From positions 310,001-374,000 of the forward strand of contig NW_003314350.1 of the NCBI RefSeq assembly GCF_000143415.4: DNA of 64,000 nt, in the 5' to 3' direction. The position numbers and the translations under genes were made by a program. Shown here in pieces: positions 25,566 to 35,563 of the stretch (position 1 is the first letter of the stretch; each line of letters starts with the position of its first letter). Source of the DNA: Selaginella moellendorffii (Eukaryota > Streptophyta > Lycopodiopsida > Selaginellales > Selaginellaceae). The notes under the pieces are model-generated. The model worked only from the letters and a program-made list of their open reading frames with translations, ran no database searches and was not told the origin of the DNA.

Positions 25566-26278
25566 GAGAACGCTCTTCACCCTAAAATATGGAGTTCGTT
25601 GTGTTATAAAAGGAAACCAACACACACGCTGCAAGGGAATGATGGTACATAAAGCACGTAAGCCCACAATATGGGTTTATGTGCCATTAATATGGGCCAT
25701 ACGCCATATTATTAGATTTATGCACGTGTGATTGGTAAATGCATATGTCACATCATCTTTGTTTTACCTCACACACTATATCAGGCCTAATGAACCATAT
25801 CACATGTGCGCACATGCTATATATATGAAGAAGTATTATGCAAGGATAGAAAAATTCAATGCATGATTGTGGAGAGCAATGGCATGAAGCCACATGCTAA
25901 ATAACATTTTAGAGAAAGAATTAAAATAAAAACATGCAAACAGTATTGAGTGGACCAAGACTTAGAAGTGCACAATTGAATGAGGTATTTCTAATAAATA
26001 TTTCACTCACCTCATATAGGAATGGCTACCACTCTCAAATGGCGTATCGCCTCATGCCATCACCTCACAATTTGTTATAACAATCCGATGAATTCATATT
26101 CGGCTTGTTCACCTTAAACTTTAAGTAAGATTTGCTAGAACAACTAAGAATTTATACTTGTTATTTGTATCATCTCACCTAGGAATGGCGTAAGGCCACA
26201 TGCCATCACGCCTTCTCTGATTCAGATTCAGATTGTTCACCTTGAAATAAAATACATTAGAAACTTAGTAAAGGAATA

Positions 26279-29200
26279 TTAATGAATCTCATCTTGAACC
26301 CAGGTTATGAATGCTCTTGCTACATCTCTTGCATGGTCTGGCAAGGTAATGGTGGCACTCTGCTTCCGCATCCAACCATGCACAACATTATCCACCGATA
26401 TGCTCATGCTGGGATCCCTTGGATTCAGCACCTATCTCTTTTCTAGGCAATCCTTCGTATATCCGGAACTTGGCTTGAACCACTCCACAGTTACATTGAA
26501 GGAGTTAGTTTCCGCATCCTCCTCTGCATCAGTGATGCAGCGCCCCACCCATATCATTTGTTTTTTATTACTGGGTCTGACAAGCACGACCATTCCTTTG
26601 CAAACCTGTACTGGATTGAATGCTGAATCTGGCTTCTTGTTCCTCGGCCCACAATAGTGATCCTCAACATCGTTATCTGTCACTGCATTTCCAGAGGACA
26701 TTGTTCCGCTACTATTTGGTGCTCTGGGTTCTGGCCAAAAGGACTCCTCCAATTCTTCATATACAACTGGCCCATTTTGGATAGCAGATATAATCTTCTC
26801 CCAGTATTCGAGCAAAGGCTTGCACCTCTGAAAATAAGATTCTCCACCAAACACCAACCCCCTCTTCCAGAAGGCAATATGCTGTCTAATCCCGGCCACT
26901 ATACTTTCCTGGTCTTTGAGTCCATCCAGGTGCATCGGCCGTGGGGAACCCTGAGGAATCATAGGTTCCCCAGTTATGGGATCTCTCTTGAAGAGTTCAA
27001 TGCCGTCCACTGGCAGCCACACTGTGTCCCATTCTCTCATCTTGTACCTCATCACTGGAGCACCGTCACACATGCTGAAATGAAACTGAAGAGGCTTGGA
27101 GTGGCCAATCAGCGTTTCAGATCCGTCCCTGATGTAGCCTCTTACAAACCCCTTAAAGTCTGGAACCTCTGTCAGAAGTGCAGCTTCAACAGTGCCTTTG
27201 ATGCAATTTTGGAATTCATCGTAGAGTTGTGGGAGGGTGAGGACATTGGATCGCCGGAGGGACTCTGCCAGGTGACTGAACATGGCATCGACGTCTTCAT
27301 GAGTATGCCCAACCATGAGAAAGCCAAGTGTAACCGTTTCAAATATGCCTTTGGCAACAAGCATCGCTAAGTACGCGAAGACGTACATGTTTTTGTTCTC
27401 ACTGCCAGCATTGTCTGTTTGGAGCAGAAGATGGGGTGGAAGGCCACATCGGCCGCAAGAACTTCCTTGAGATTCTGCTTCATTTGGATGAGGCTGTGCA
27501 TTCACCGGGCGACCAGCCTCGTCGGAATGGCATGAGGCCTCACGTGATAACCCTACAATATGACGGCCAACATATTCACTGGGATGGCATGGGGCCCCAC
27601 GCGATACTGCAAGCCTTTGCTCCTCCTCCAGCTGAACCCTGTATGGGGTTCGATCGACAAGGGCCTTATGCAAGGGTTGGCCGTTCAGCTCAGTCTGCGC
27701 ACTTTGTAGAGACCTTAAGTGTTTTGCTAGGGACGCAATCATCATGTTTGCACCCCCGCCACCCCATAGAGGTACAAAGAAGTTCCCATAGTTCTGGGCA
27801 CCATGCCCATGAGCGATTATGCCAAACAGAGACACAGGCAGCTGCATGGATGAAGAGATTGCCTTGGGGGCAGGATTGAGTCGAGGTAAGCACGTCTTTT
27901 TCTGGTCCATTTTGTCGTGGATGATGCAAAGGTAAGAGTCAGGTCTCTCCATGGAGAGAATCCTGTTATGATAATATGCAGTCTTGCAGCTTCTCTGCTC
28001 AATGTTGTGGTCGAGCCGCCTTCTAATCAACGTCTCTCGCTCTTGAGCGCTGCAAGAATTCTTCGACAAAGCCATTTTGATAGCAGTGCACTCGTCACAC
28101 TTTGAAAAGCTGGAGTACTTTCCTATACTCACATCCCTGAACCTGTTGCTCCACAATCTACTAAATCTAGATTGGCTCAGCTTCCTGTAGCCATTACTCT
28201 GGAGTTCCCAATTCACATCTTCCAATATGGCCCCCTTGGTATACATGGAAGGGAGAACTCGTTGGGTGTCTCGTGTTCCATCTTCCAAGAGACGGGTTTT
28301 ATGTGGTTGCTGCTCGCTACATGTCTCGACAAACCTCTTGAAGATTGCCTCTCCATATACAACATGACCCCTGGTTTTGTGCGTACCATCGTTCCCATGG
28401 ACTGCCTGTTGAACCCTTTGTTCCTCGAACTCAATTTTGATTCTGTAGAATGTGGTTCGAGGGACTCCATAAATGATTCTCCATGCCTTCATGCAGACCA
28501 AACCCCTCTGGAAGACCATGCCCCCCACCTGATGTTCTAAAGCATCAACAGATGACCGTAATGCCTCATACACAAAATTGCGAGCTGCCTTCCAGGACAA
28601 TGTCTTGTATCTTGCTCTCTCCTCTTCAATAGCATCCCAATTAGCATGTTGACAGCACCTCCTCTTGCAACAAGCAACTGTCGAGACCATTCGAACCTCC
28701 ATCGCCATTTTCTGCCTTTTTTGTTCGTTGCTCAGATCCCTTTGGCTGCGCTTTAGGAAGGTGTACTTTCTTTTCCCATGAAGAGATGTTCTGTCATCAG
28801 TTGTAGTGGTGTTTGATTGTGAATCCTTCACATTCTCAAACACTAAGTGCCTCAATTTCCACCGCACAATGCTTCCAATAGTTAGACTGTTTTCTTCTGT
28901 GTCAACAACCTCTAAAATCGCAACTCCAATATCATCCCAGCCCAATTCTTGATTAGCAACCGCATCTCTTGGATCGACAACTGTGGCTAAGCCCTCAGCT
29001 ACCACCTCCCCCTCGGGGTTGTTTAGAAACACCTTCGCCTGAATCCATGTAGCACGGTTCTTAAGATCCACGGAGGGAACATGCGTCGCACTTGCGCTGT
29101 CCCCAACATCTGCTTTCTTCTGAAGATTTTTCAAGGCAACAACAACATTTACCCCGACGACCATCTCTCCTCGTTCAATAGCGACCACATTCCCATCGAA

Positions 29201-29347
29201 GACAGTCTCTACTGATACAGCAGCATTGCCTTCCCCAAGCCTTTGACAGTGTATAACAAAGTTCCGATCCATAGACACAAGGGTCCCTTTTGCAACTCTC
29301 TTCCCACCATTCAAAATGTAAACCTTTTCCCCAACCCTAAAGGCCAT
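26279..29347 (-). CDS. DUF7869-type transposase-like protein with TNP1/En-Spm-like N-terminus
   Basis: The main frame is 971 aa, with its ATG at 29347 and a TAG at 26432-26434. Residues 1-60 and again 100-165 resemble the TNP1/En-Spm domain (VAKGTLVSMD, VVAEGLATVVDP). A Cys cluster (CCKRRCC, 226-232) and KCDEC (417) precede an RNase-H-like core with the family's acidic motifs: HDKMDQ (477-482), TDNAGSENKN (644-653) and GHTHEDVD (690-697). This arrangement is typical of DUF7869 proteins, widely regarded as transposase-derived. Residues about 582-610 hold two in-frame copies of the palindrome. After the TAG, the same frame continues about 50 codons with coding-like sequence (ending FITWVQDEIH) to 26279, so the stop is probably a late mutation. 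It is an intronless gene, divergent from the ParB/HAD gene. Confidence 0.75.
27527..27605 (-). repeat. Two palindromes inside the transposase frame
   Basis: Copies at 27527-27548 and 27584-27605 are read in frame as SRGAPCHPSE and SREASCHSDE. They lie between the first and second acidic motifs of the catalytic core, an area that can tolerate insertions. No plausible GT-AG pair removes them, so they appear to be translated. Confidence 0.7.
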
Positions 29348-29499
29348 TTTGAAAGTGCAAAAAAAAAGTTAAGACCATACAAAAAATGATTGGAGAATGG
29401 CCTAAATCATAACATACTAAACAACCTCAATAGCATGAGGCCACATGCCATTATTCAAACATGCTATTGACACCCACGTGAAATTTCGCATTCACAAAA

Positions 29500-29718
29500 T
29501 TGGCATGAGCCCTCATGCCATTAGTGGTACCACTAATGGCATGAGGCCTCACGCTATCTTTGGCCCCTGCTAGCCTGTTGCTATATTCCTTTTGCCTTGC
29601 TGCAACTGTATATATTTTTGTGTGCGTGACTAGTCACCCATACAAAAATATATACAGTTCAAAAGGAATATGGCAATAGGCTAGCAGGGGCTAAAGATGG
29701 CATGAGGCCTCATGCCAT
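29500..29718. repeat. Foldback bounded by palindromes
   Basis: Arms at 29536-29624 and 29637-29718 are inverted copies around GTGACTAGTCAC, each ending in a 22-bp palindrome. The left end also lies in a perfect 36-bp palindrome (29511-29546) made of two palindrome halves around TTAGTGGTACCACTAA. A third, partial arm copy is at about 29755-29816. The structure sits 150-470 bp upstream of the transposase start codon and could be a MITE-like insertion, an operator or a source of hairpin RNA. Confidence 0.8.
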
Positions 29719-29929
29719 CTTGATATACACACAGCTGCAGGCAAGTAAAAACATACATGACAATACGCTAGCCATGAAATTGCAAGGGCCCAAGATGGCA
29801 TGTGGCCTCATGCCATTTCTAAATGTGGTCCTAAGCCATTCCATGGTGAACATACCAGGAAGCACAAGTGCCGAATATCAAGAGGAAGCGGTAGCCACAC
29901 CAAAGACAGTGCCGCTCGCAACACCGCAA

Positions 29930-30095
29930 CTACTCGTAGCGCCGCTCGCAACACCGCAACTCCTCGTAGCGCCACTCGCACAAACTGCCACTCGCATAAA
30001 CTGCCGCTCGCAATGGCGCTCGCAATGCCACAACCGCTCGTAGACGCATAAACCACAGCTCACAACGCCGCTTACACAAGCAGCGCTCACTGCGC
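29930..30095. repeat. CGCTCGCA-type repeats, transposase side
   Basis: Imperfect tandem units such as GCCGCTCGCAACACCGCAAC and CTCGTAGC, about 0.6-0.75 kb upstream of the transposase ATG. A similar CTCGCGCTCGCATC tract lies near the 5' end of the opposite gene (about 32085-32235). The symmetry suggests related promoter or 5'-leader elements. Confidence 0.6.
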
Positions 30096-30409
30096 TCAGC
30101 GGAACCAAGAACACGGCGCACAAAAATGATAGACCTAGGAATGAGTTCGAGAATTCAAAAATAACACACGCTTGAACGTCACATCAAATCCTCTGACAAA
30201 CCAGATCTTATGACTCCTCTGACAAATTTCAAACTGAGTAGCTTCTAGACTTTGCTGTCGGAGGTTGAACTTTGTCACATCATGTCCTTGCCTCGATCCA
30301 GCTGTGCCATGTCAGTGATTCGAACTTTGCCATGCCATATCAGCGATCCGCGCCAAGATTATTCGCCGTGTAAAGGAATAATTATGCTGTGTGTGTACGT
30401 CCATTTATA

Positions 30410-31760
30410 GCAATATAAGGCCACACGCCATTCAAAGAATAATGCTAGTCGAGCATTTTTTGGTGCATTTTTGGGTTCAAAATTGCATGAGCCCACACGC
30501 TATAAAGTTTACCTGTACCAAAAATAGAAACAGCTTTATTTACTTGGGAATTTAAGTGGTTGAGGCATTTTTAAACTTACAAACACATGCCCTACTTACA
30601 TTCCTTTGGTTGCTTAAAATTCAAAAATATTATAAACCTTTCTTTTTGCATTTTCAATGTTTTCAATTATGGTTTTTGATTTTCACAGGACCAGCCTAGT
30701 AATCTATTTGCATCCCGTAATGTTTATAGCTAGCTTTCGTTTGTCCCCTTCGCTAGCCTGAGATACATCTGCTCGGCATCTGCCTCTTACAGCATTTGCC
30801 CAGAAAGGGCATCTTTCTTCACGCAACATTTGCCACATGTTTAAGGTTTAGGGTTTAGGGTTTAGCAATTCAGTCGCTTGATAAACATGCAAATACAGAA
30901 CTTGATGCAAAATCCTTTGATATGTCACAATGCCCCTAGGACCATAAACACATTTCAATAAAGAGGGTCCTTTCATTTCATAACTCTTTACGTAGATCTT
31001 GGTGAAACCAGAGTTAGTGAAGTTAGTTTCTTGTGATCCCGCATCTGATTGTGATGTCCCTTTGCAATGTCGATGGAAAGGTCAATGCACACCAAACTGT
31101 AAAATCTTGGAGCAAAATAACAGTCGGATCTATGGCAAATGCCCCTGAAACATTGTAAGGCTCGTGTGGTCTCATGTGGTGTTTGATCGAGATGCTTCTT
31201 TGCAGGGTCATCAAGAAAGACATTGTATACCATTCTGTAAAATCTAGTTGCGATCTAACGGTTGGATCTCGAGAAAACTCAAAAAAATCTCGCGTGTGTC
31301 AGAATATCCTAGGAATATACTCCTATGTGACCCTGAAAATGGCATGCGGCCCCACGCCATTCAAGAGATAACGCTAGATGACACCAAGAATTTTTTGGTG
31401 CATTTTTTGGGTTCAAAATTGCATGAGCCCACACGCTATAAAGTTTATCTTTGCCAAATAGAGAAAAGTTTATCTGTGTCATGTGAGGTAGTTACAGTCC
31501 TTTGTGCTCGGCATCTGCCTCTTGCAGCATTTGCACTGAAAGGGAATTTTTCTCCATTCAGCATTTGGCCCTGAAAATGGCATGCGCCCACACGCCATTC
31601 AAGGAATAACGCCACAGGACGCCTGGATTTTTGGGTTTAAAATGTTTAGGGTTTTTTGGGTTTTTTCAAAATATTTTGGGTCCAACATTTTTTGGGTTTC
31701 TTTGGTTCAAAATTGCATGAGCCCACACCCTATAATATTGATTTGAGAGAAAAATAGAAA
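30410..31760. repeat. Three diverged spacer units between palindromes
   Basis: Units near 30420-30530, 31339-31455 and 31577-31760 share the order palindrome, CCATTCAA(A/G)GAATAA, (T)TTTTTGGTGCAT or similar, GGGTTCAAAATTGCATGAGC, then a variant palindrome. A linked block GCTCGGCATCTGCCTCTTRC occurs at about 30770 and 31507. Local duplication has therefore multiplied the palindromes. Confidence 0.7.
30842..30865. repeat. Short telomere-type repeat
   Basis: About two and a half units of TTTAGGG (GGTTTAGGGTTTAGGG...), the plant telomere sequence. In this orientation its complement contains the AAACCCTAA telo-box found in many plant promoters. It lies mid-spacer between the divergent genes. Confidence 0.7.
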
Positions 31761-31840
31761 CAGATAGAATTTCTTTATTTAGCTAAACATCTGCCATTTT
31801 TGGAAATACAAGATGCTTTGGAATATCCAATCATGCATGG

Positions 31841-32024
31841 TATAAATATAGCGAGGGTATTAAATGATATCCCAATCATGATCTTTCTTTTGGATTTTGC
31901 GTGCATGCAGTCCGAGGAATGATGACGTTGCGGATTTCTTTTGGATTTTGCGTGCTTGCATGCGTGCGGCAATCCAGAAATTAATGGTGGCGCCCAAGTC
32001 CGAGGAATGATGACGTGGCGGGAT
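31841..32024 (+). promoter_or_regulatory. Probable promoter of the ParB/HAD gene
   Basis: TATAAATATA is at 31841-31850. Downstream is a tandemly duplicated block: TTCTTTTGGATTTTGCGTGC at about 31885 and 31937, and AGTCCGAGGAATGATGACGT at 31909 and 31997. Each duplicate ends in TGACGT, the core recognised by many bZIP factors. The TATA box is about 620 bp upstream of the proposed start codon, so the leader would be long. Confidence 0.5.
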
Positions 32025-32084
32025 TACCAACCGTTGTGACATTTCGCGCGTGTGAGGTTAGGTTTTGCATTTTGCTTTGTACTC

Positions 32085-32240
32085 GCGCTCGCGCTCGCAT
32101 CACACTCGCACTCGCATCGCGCTCCCACTCGCGATCACGCTCACATTCGCGCTCATCTACCTTCTCTACAGGTTTCTCGTGTGCATCGGCGTCCACTCGC
32201 GCTTGCATCACACTCGCGCTCGCATCGCGCTCGTGTGCAT
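32085..32240 (+). repeat. CTCGCGCTCGCATC-type repeats, ParB/HAD side
   Basis: Degenerate CTCGCGCTCGCATCRCACTCGC units in the presumed 5' leader, mirroring the tract at 29930-30095. Confidence 0.6.
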
Positions 32241-32462
32241 CGGCATCCACTTCAAGACACACCCAGTTTGTAACTTCGCCGCCAACTTTGCCGCCCACTC
32301 CGCCACCCACACGCAGCCCACTTGGTGTCCCGGGAGATTTCAGCGCCACTCTCCAACTGTTAAGTGCCAGAGTAGCCTTGCTGCTACGATCCGCTGCACA
32401 CACAGTGCACATTCGCCAGCGAGTCCGGCCTCAATTGTCACGCCTCCATTCAGCTTCAAATG

Positions 32463-32701
32463 GTAAGTCTTTTAGGCCAAGTAGAAAATGGCATGAGGCC
32501 ACATGCCATTCAGTAGCAACATTGGCATGCACCGATTGGGCTCTCGAGTGCAGTCCGGTTACAGATGGCGTGTAGCCTCACGCCATCTTAGGATGCAGCC
32601 TCAAGACATCTGATGCAGTGGTGAATGGCGTGTGGCCTCACGTTATTTCCAGCTGCTAGCTTTTCATCTGTCAGCTCTAATTGTTGTGCATTTCTGAACA
32701 G
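32463..32701 (+). other. Intron 1 carrying three palindromes
   Basis: GTAAGT ... GAACAG, 239 nt, phase 0, directly after the proposed start ATG. It holds palindromes at 32488, 32565 and 32625. It is the only intron in the gene longer than 60 nt, and the excess length is mostly palindrome sequence. Confidence 0.55.
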
Positions 32702-33880
32702 GCGAGGAATTGCGTTCTTCTTCCAGCCACTGTCAATGTGGATGTAGAGAAGGGGGAGGAGCTCACCAGTTGGACTTTCGGGATGGAAGGTGAGGATCTG
32801 AGGCTGTACAACACAGATGGTGGGAGAAAAGAATGCATGGGGATCCTCATCCAAGTGACAGACACTCCATGCAGTTCCATGCAAGAATATGGACTGGCAC
32901 TTGTGGTAGAGACAGCGTCCGCCTTCAAGATCCACCTTGCACATCCTAGCGGCTTCCTGGAGGGGGGCAATAGCTATGAGGAATTCCTAGAGGGAGCTAG
33001 GGAGAGGTTGTCCAGGAGGCCCACAATTTCAAAGACATTGCAGGTCTATGAAGATCACATGGAATCCATGGACCTCACCTACGGCGATGTTCAAAAACTA
33101 TATTCCAACATTGAGCCGTTGAGAGTGCCTCCAGTTCGCGAAGCGAAGGGGAAGGGGGTCGATCTGGAAACTACCCCGAAGCAGAAAAGGGTGGTCAAGC
33201 TCAAGCCGACGTTCGACTCTCTTGCTCCAAAAAAGAAGCTACTCGGTGATGCCATTGCCTCGGGTTCGAACACTACACCCACCAAAAAGAAGAGCCGCAA
33301 AGAGCAGAAAGAGCAAGAAGAGGCAGCAAAAATCGTCGCAGATAATAGTACTTGTTACTATTCCAACAAAGTATATACAATCGACGTGAGCCGTATCGAC
33401 ATCCAAAGCAAATACAACCACAGGCTAGTATCTGATGAGTGGGTGGAGAAACTGAAGCAGAAGATGCTGGCAAGTCCAGTAACACCCGACATCGCAAATG
33501 TGATCCCCTACTACTGAACAATGAAGGGCGAGACGAGGTTTCCAGACTTGATCAATAGGAAGGTGTTGGACGATCAGAACATCCGGTTCTATGCCGTCTC
33601 CGGGCAGCATTCTAGCTTGGCGATGCAACAGATAGTTGTGGATATTATGGTGGGCGAGGAGGTGAAGAAAGTCTTCAAGACAAGAGTTTTCCGCCTGATA
33701 AAAGGCAACTCGCCCCTCCGATCTATCATATCCATCTCCCACGCGCAGAATGTCAAGCAAGAAACGTGCTACAAATCGGGTCTGCACGAGACATTGGCAC
33801 GAACACGGAAGCTCTGGGTTCAACTGAAAAAGCCACAAAAACCAGGACAAGGATGTGCACTAGCAACTAGCGCCTGGCAG

Positions 33881-33934
33881 GTAAGCCTCGTTGCATGTGG
33901 CATAGCATGTGGCCTCACGCCATTTCCATTGCAG
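33881..33934 (+). other. Intron 2 (54 nt) with a palindrome
   Basis: CAG|GTAAGC ... ATTGCAG|GAA. Its length is a multiple of three and it has no stop, so the frame stays open whether or not it is spliced. Palindrome 33902-33923 fills nearly half of it. Confidence 0.6.
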
Positions 33935-35386
33935 GAATTCTCGAGTCTTCTCTCGAAAACACTGGGGGTCAATGACACACTCAGCATCCATAACATTCTA
34001 CTCGCGACAAAAGTTGTTTTTGACAAATGGGTAGATGTGCTGAGGAGGTACCATGACGGGGAGTTGCTAAACTCAATGGGTGTGGAGGACGGCCGGAAGC
34101 CCAATGATTTGAAGCTCAACGCCTTGCGTTTCTCGCGGTCTCTAGACGACGACGACCTTCTGACAGTGGCTAATGCTCTTCTACGTGGTGAGGTAGTGTT
34201 CAACAAGACCAAAATGACTCCCGGCCATATTGTGACATATGAGGACTTGTGCACGACTCTGAGAGCTCGTGCGCTATTGAAGGATTGGATCTTCGAGCAA
34301 GTGGCCGTGGAGAGGGTGAGCATCGACACCACGCAAGAGATGATGGAAGAGCTGGAGTTGTCAAATGAAGACATCGACGACTACGTGAAGGGGGCCCCCA
34401 AGTTCATCGATCTGCTGCGGGATGCCACGAAAAGTAAAGCTGAGAAGTTGGATCAGTATCCAAATTTCATTAAGAGGGATGTCGACCGCCGGCTTCAGAA
34501 ACAACTCGACCCCGCAGCAGAGGCCTATCGAGAACCTTACCGGGTATACGTGAATTCGGATGAGGATCAAAGGTGGAGGAGCATCGTTTCCCGCGGAGAT
34601 GAGTAGGTCAAGAACATCTTTTGTGTGATGGACTTCACAAACGAGGAGATCACTCATGCAGACGAAGTCAGCTCCATCATTGACTTAATGGTGGGACTTG
34701 CAGAGGTGGAATCTTCAGTCCACTATATGATCTACGACTCCGAATCCTATCACAAGTTCTGGAAGGCCTTGAACGAGGTGAAGGCTCGGTTGAAAGGCAA
34801 GGAGATGCAGGAGATCCATGGGATAATGGCTAAGAAGAAGATACCGACGAATGTCCGCATCTTCACACTCGCCCTTGTTATTGGTCCTGCAGCAGAGTGG
34901 GACTGGAGTGACTTCCCAGCTTCGTTCGACAAGGCCGATCGAATTGATCTGAGGGAGGTTAATTTACCCGTGCCTGAGGAACTGAAGACGGCTATAGAGC
35001 TTTCGAATCCAGAGAAAGCTCCAGGTGCAGCATGGGAAATGCTCAGCTGGGTCTTCAACGCAATAGCACCTGCTTCCGACTCCAAGGGCAAATGCGTTGT
35101 CGAGTACAACTGCGGTGGACTATTCTTTCGAGCCGCACTACTCAAGGGTGTCCCGTGTGTTGCGGTGACAAACTCCATTGAAGAGGTGACTTCAATGAAG
35201 CATATAATTACAGTTGCCAAAGAAAAACAGTATCTTCTCTGCGAACCTGGTGAGTACGCACTTTAAGTTTAAATGTTATCTCACAAGCTCTGTATGCAGG
35301 AGCGTGGCCACCCCCAGATGCTGAAACGGCGTTAACAGCTACTGTTAAAGATACCCATGTTGGGCCGAGCTCACAACCTGCACAAG

Positions 35387-35424
35387 GTAAGGTCACGTGA
35401 GGCCTCACGCCATTTTGATTATAG
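35387..35424 (+). other. Intron 4 (38 nt), mostly palindrome
   Basis: GTAAGG ... TTATAG, 38 nt, phase 1. The palindrome at 35392-35413 makes up 22 of its 38 bases. Its removal keeps the frame between neighbouring exons. It is near or below the usual minimum for plant introns. Confidence 0.5.
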
Positions 35425-35514
35425 ATCGTTGTGAATATTCAGACACGAGGACTGAAAAGCGCACTGGTGGCGCGTCGAAGAAGGACAAACAGACAAGCAA
35501 TAGGAAAAAAGGAG

Positions 35515-35563
35515 GTACAAATTATATTTGCAATGGCGTGTGGTCTCATGCCATTCCTTGCAG
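35515..35563 (+). other. Intron 5 (49 nt) with a palindrome
   Basis: GTACAA ... CTTGCAG, phase 1, containing palindrome 35533-35554. Introns 3 (35250-35299), 6 (36233-36289), 7 (36305-36353), 8 (36462-36508) and 9 (37097-37143) have the same phase and size but no palindrome. Confidence 0.6.

Noticed and set aside
25308-25667. Longer version of the small minus-strand ORF starting at 25667
   Set aside because: The upstream extension is less coding-like; the ATG at 25565 gives a compositionally uniform peptide. Kept only as a low-confidence ORF.
27690-27929. Other ORFs inside 26432-29347
   Set aside because: Short frames antisense or out of phase to the transposase gene, with no domain.
32015-32575. 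Arg/Ser/His-rich ORFs over the CTCGC repeats
   Set aside because: Repeat-driven frames in the presumed 5' leader, overlapping intron 1; no domain.
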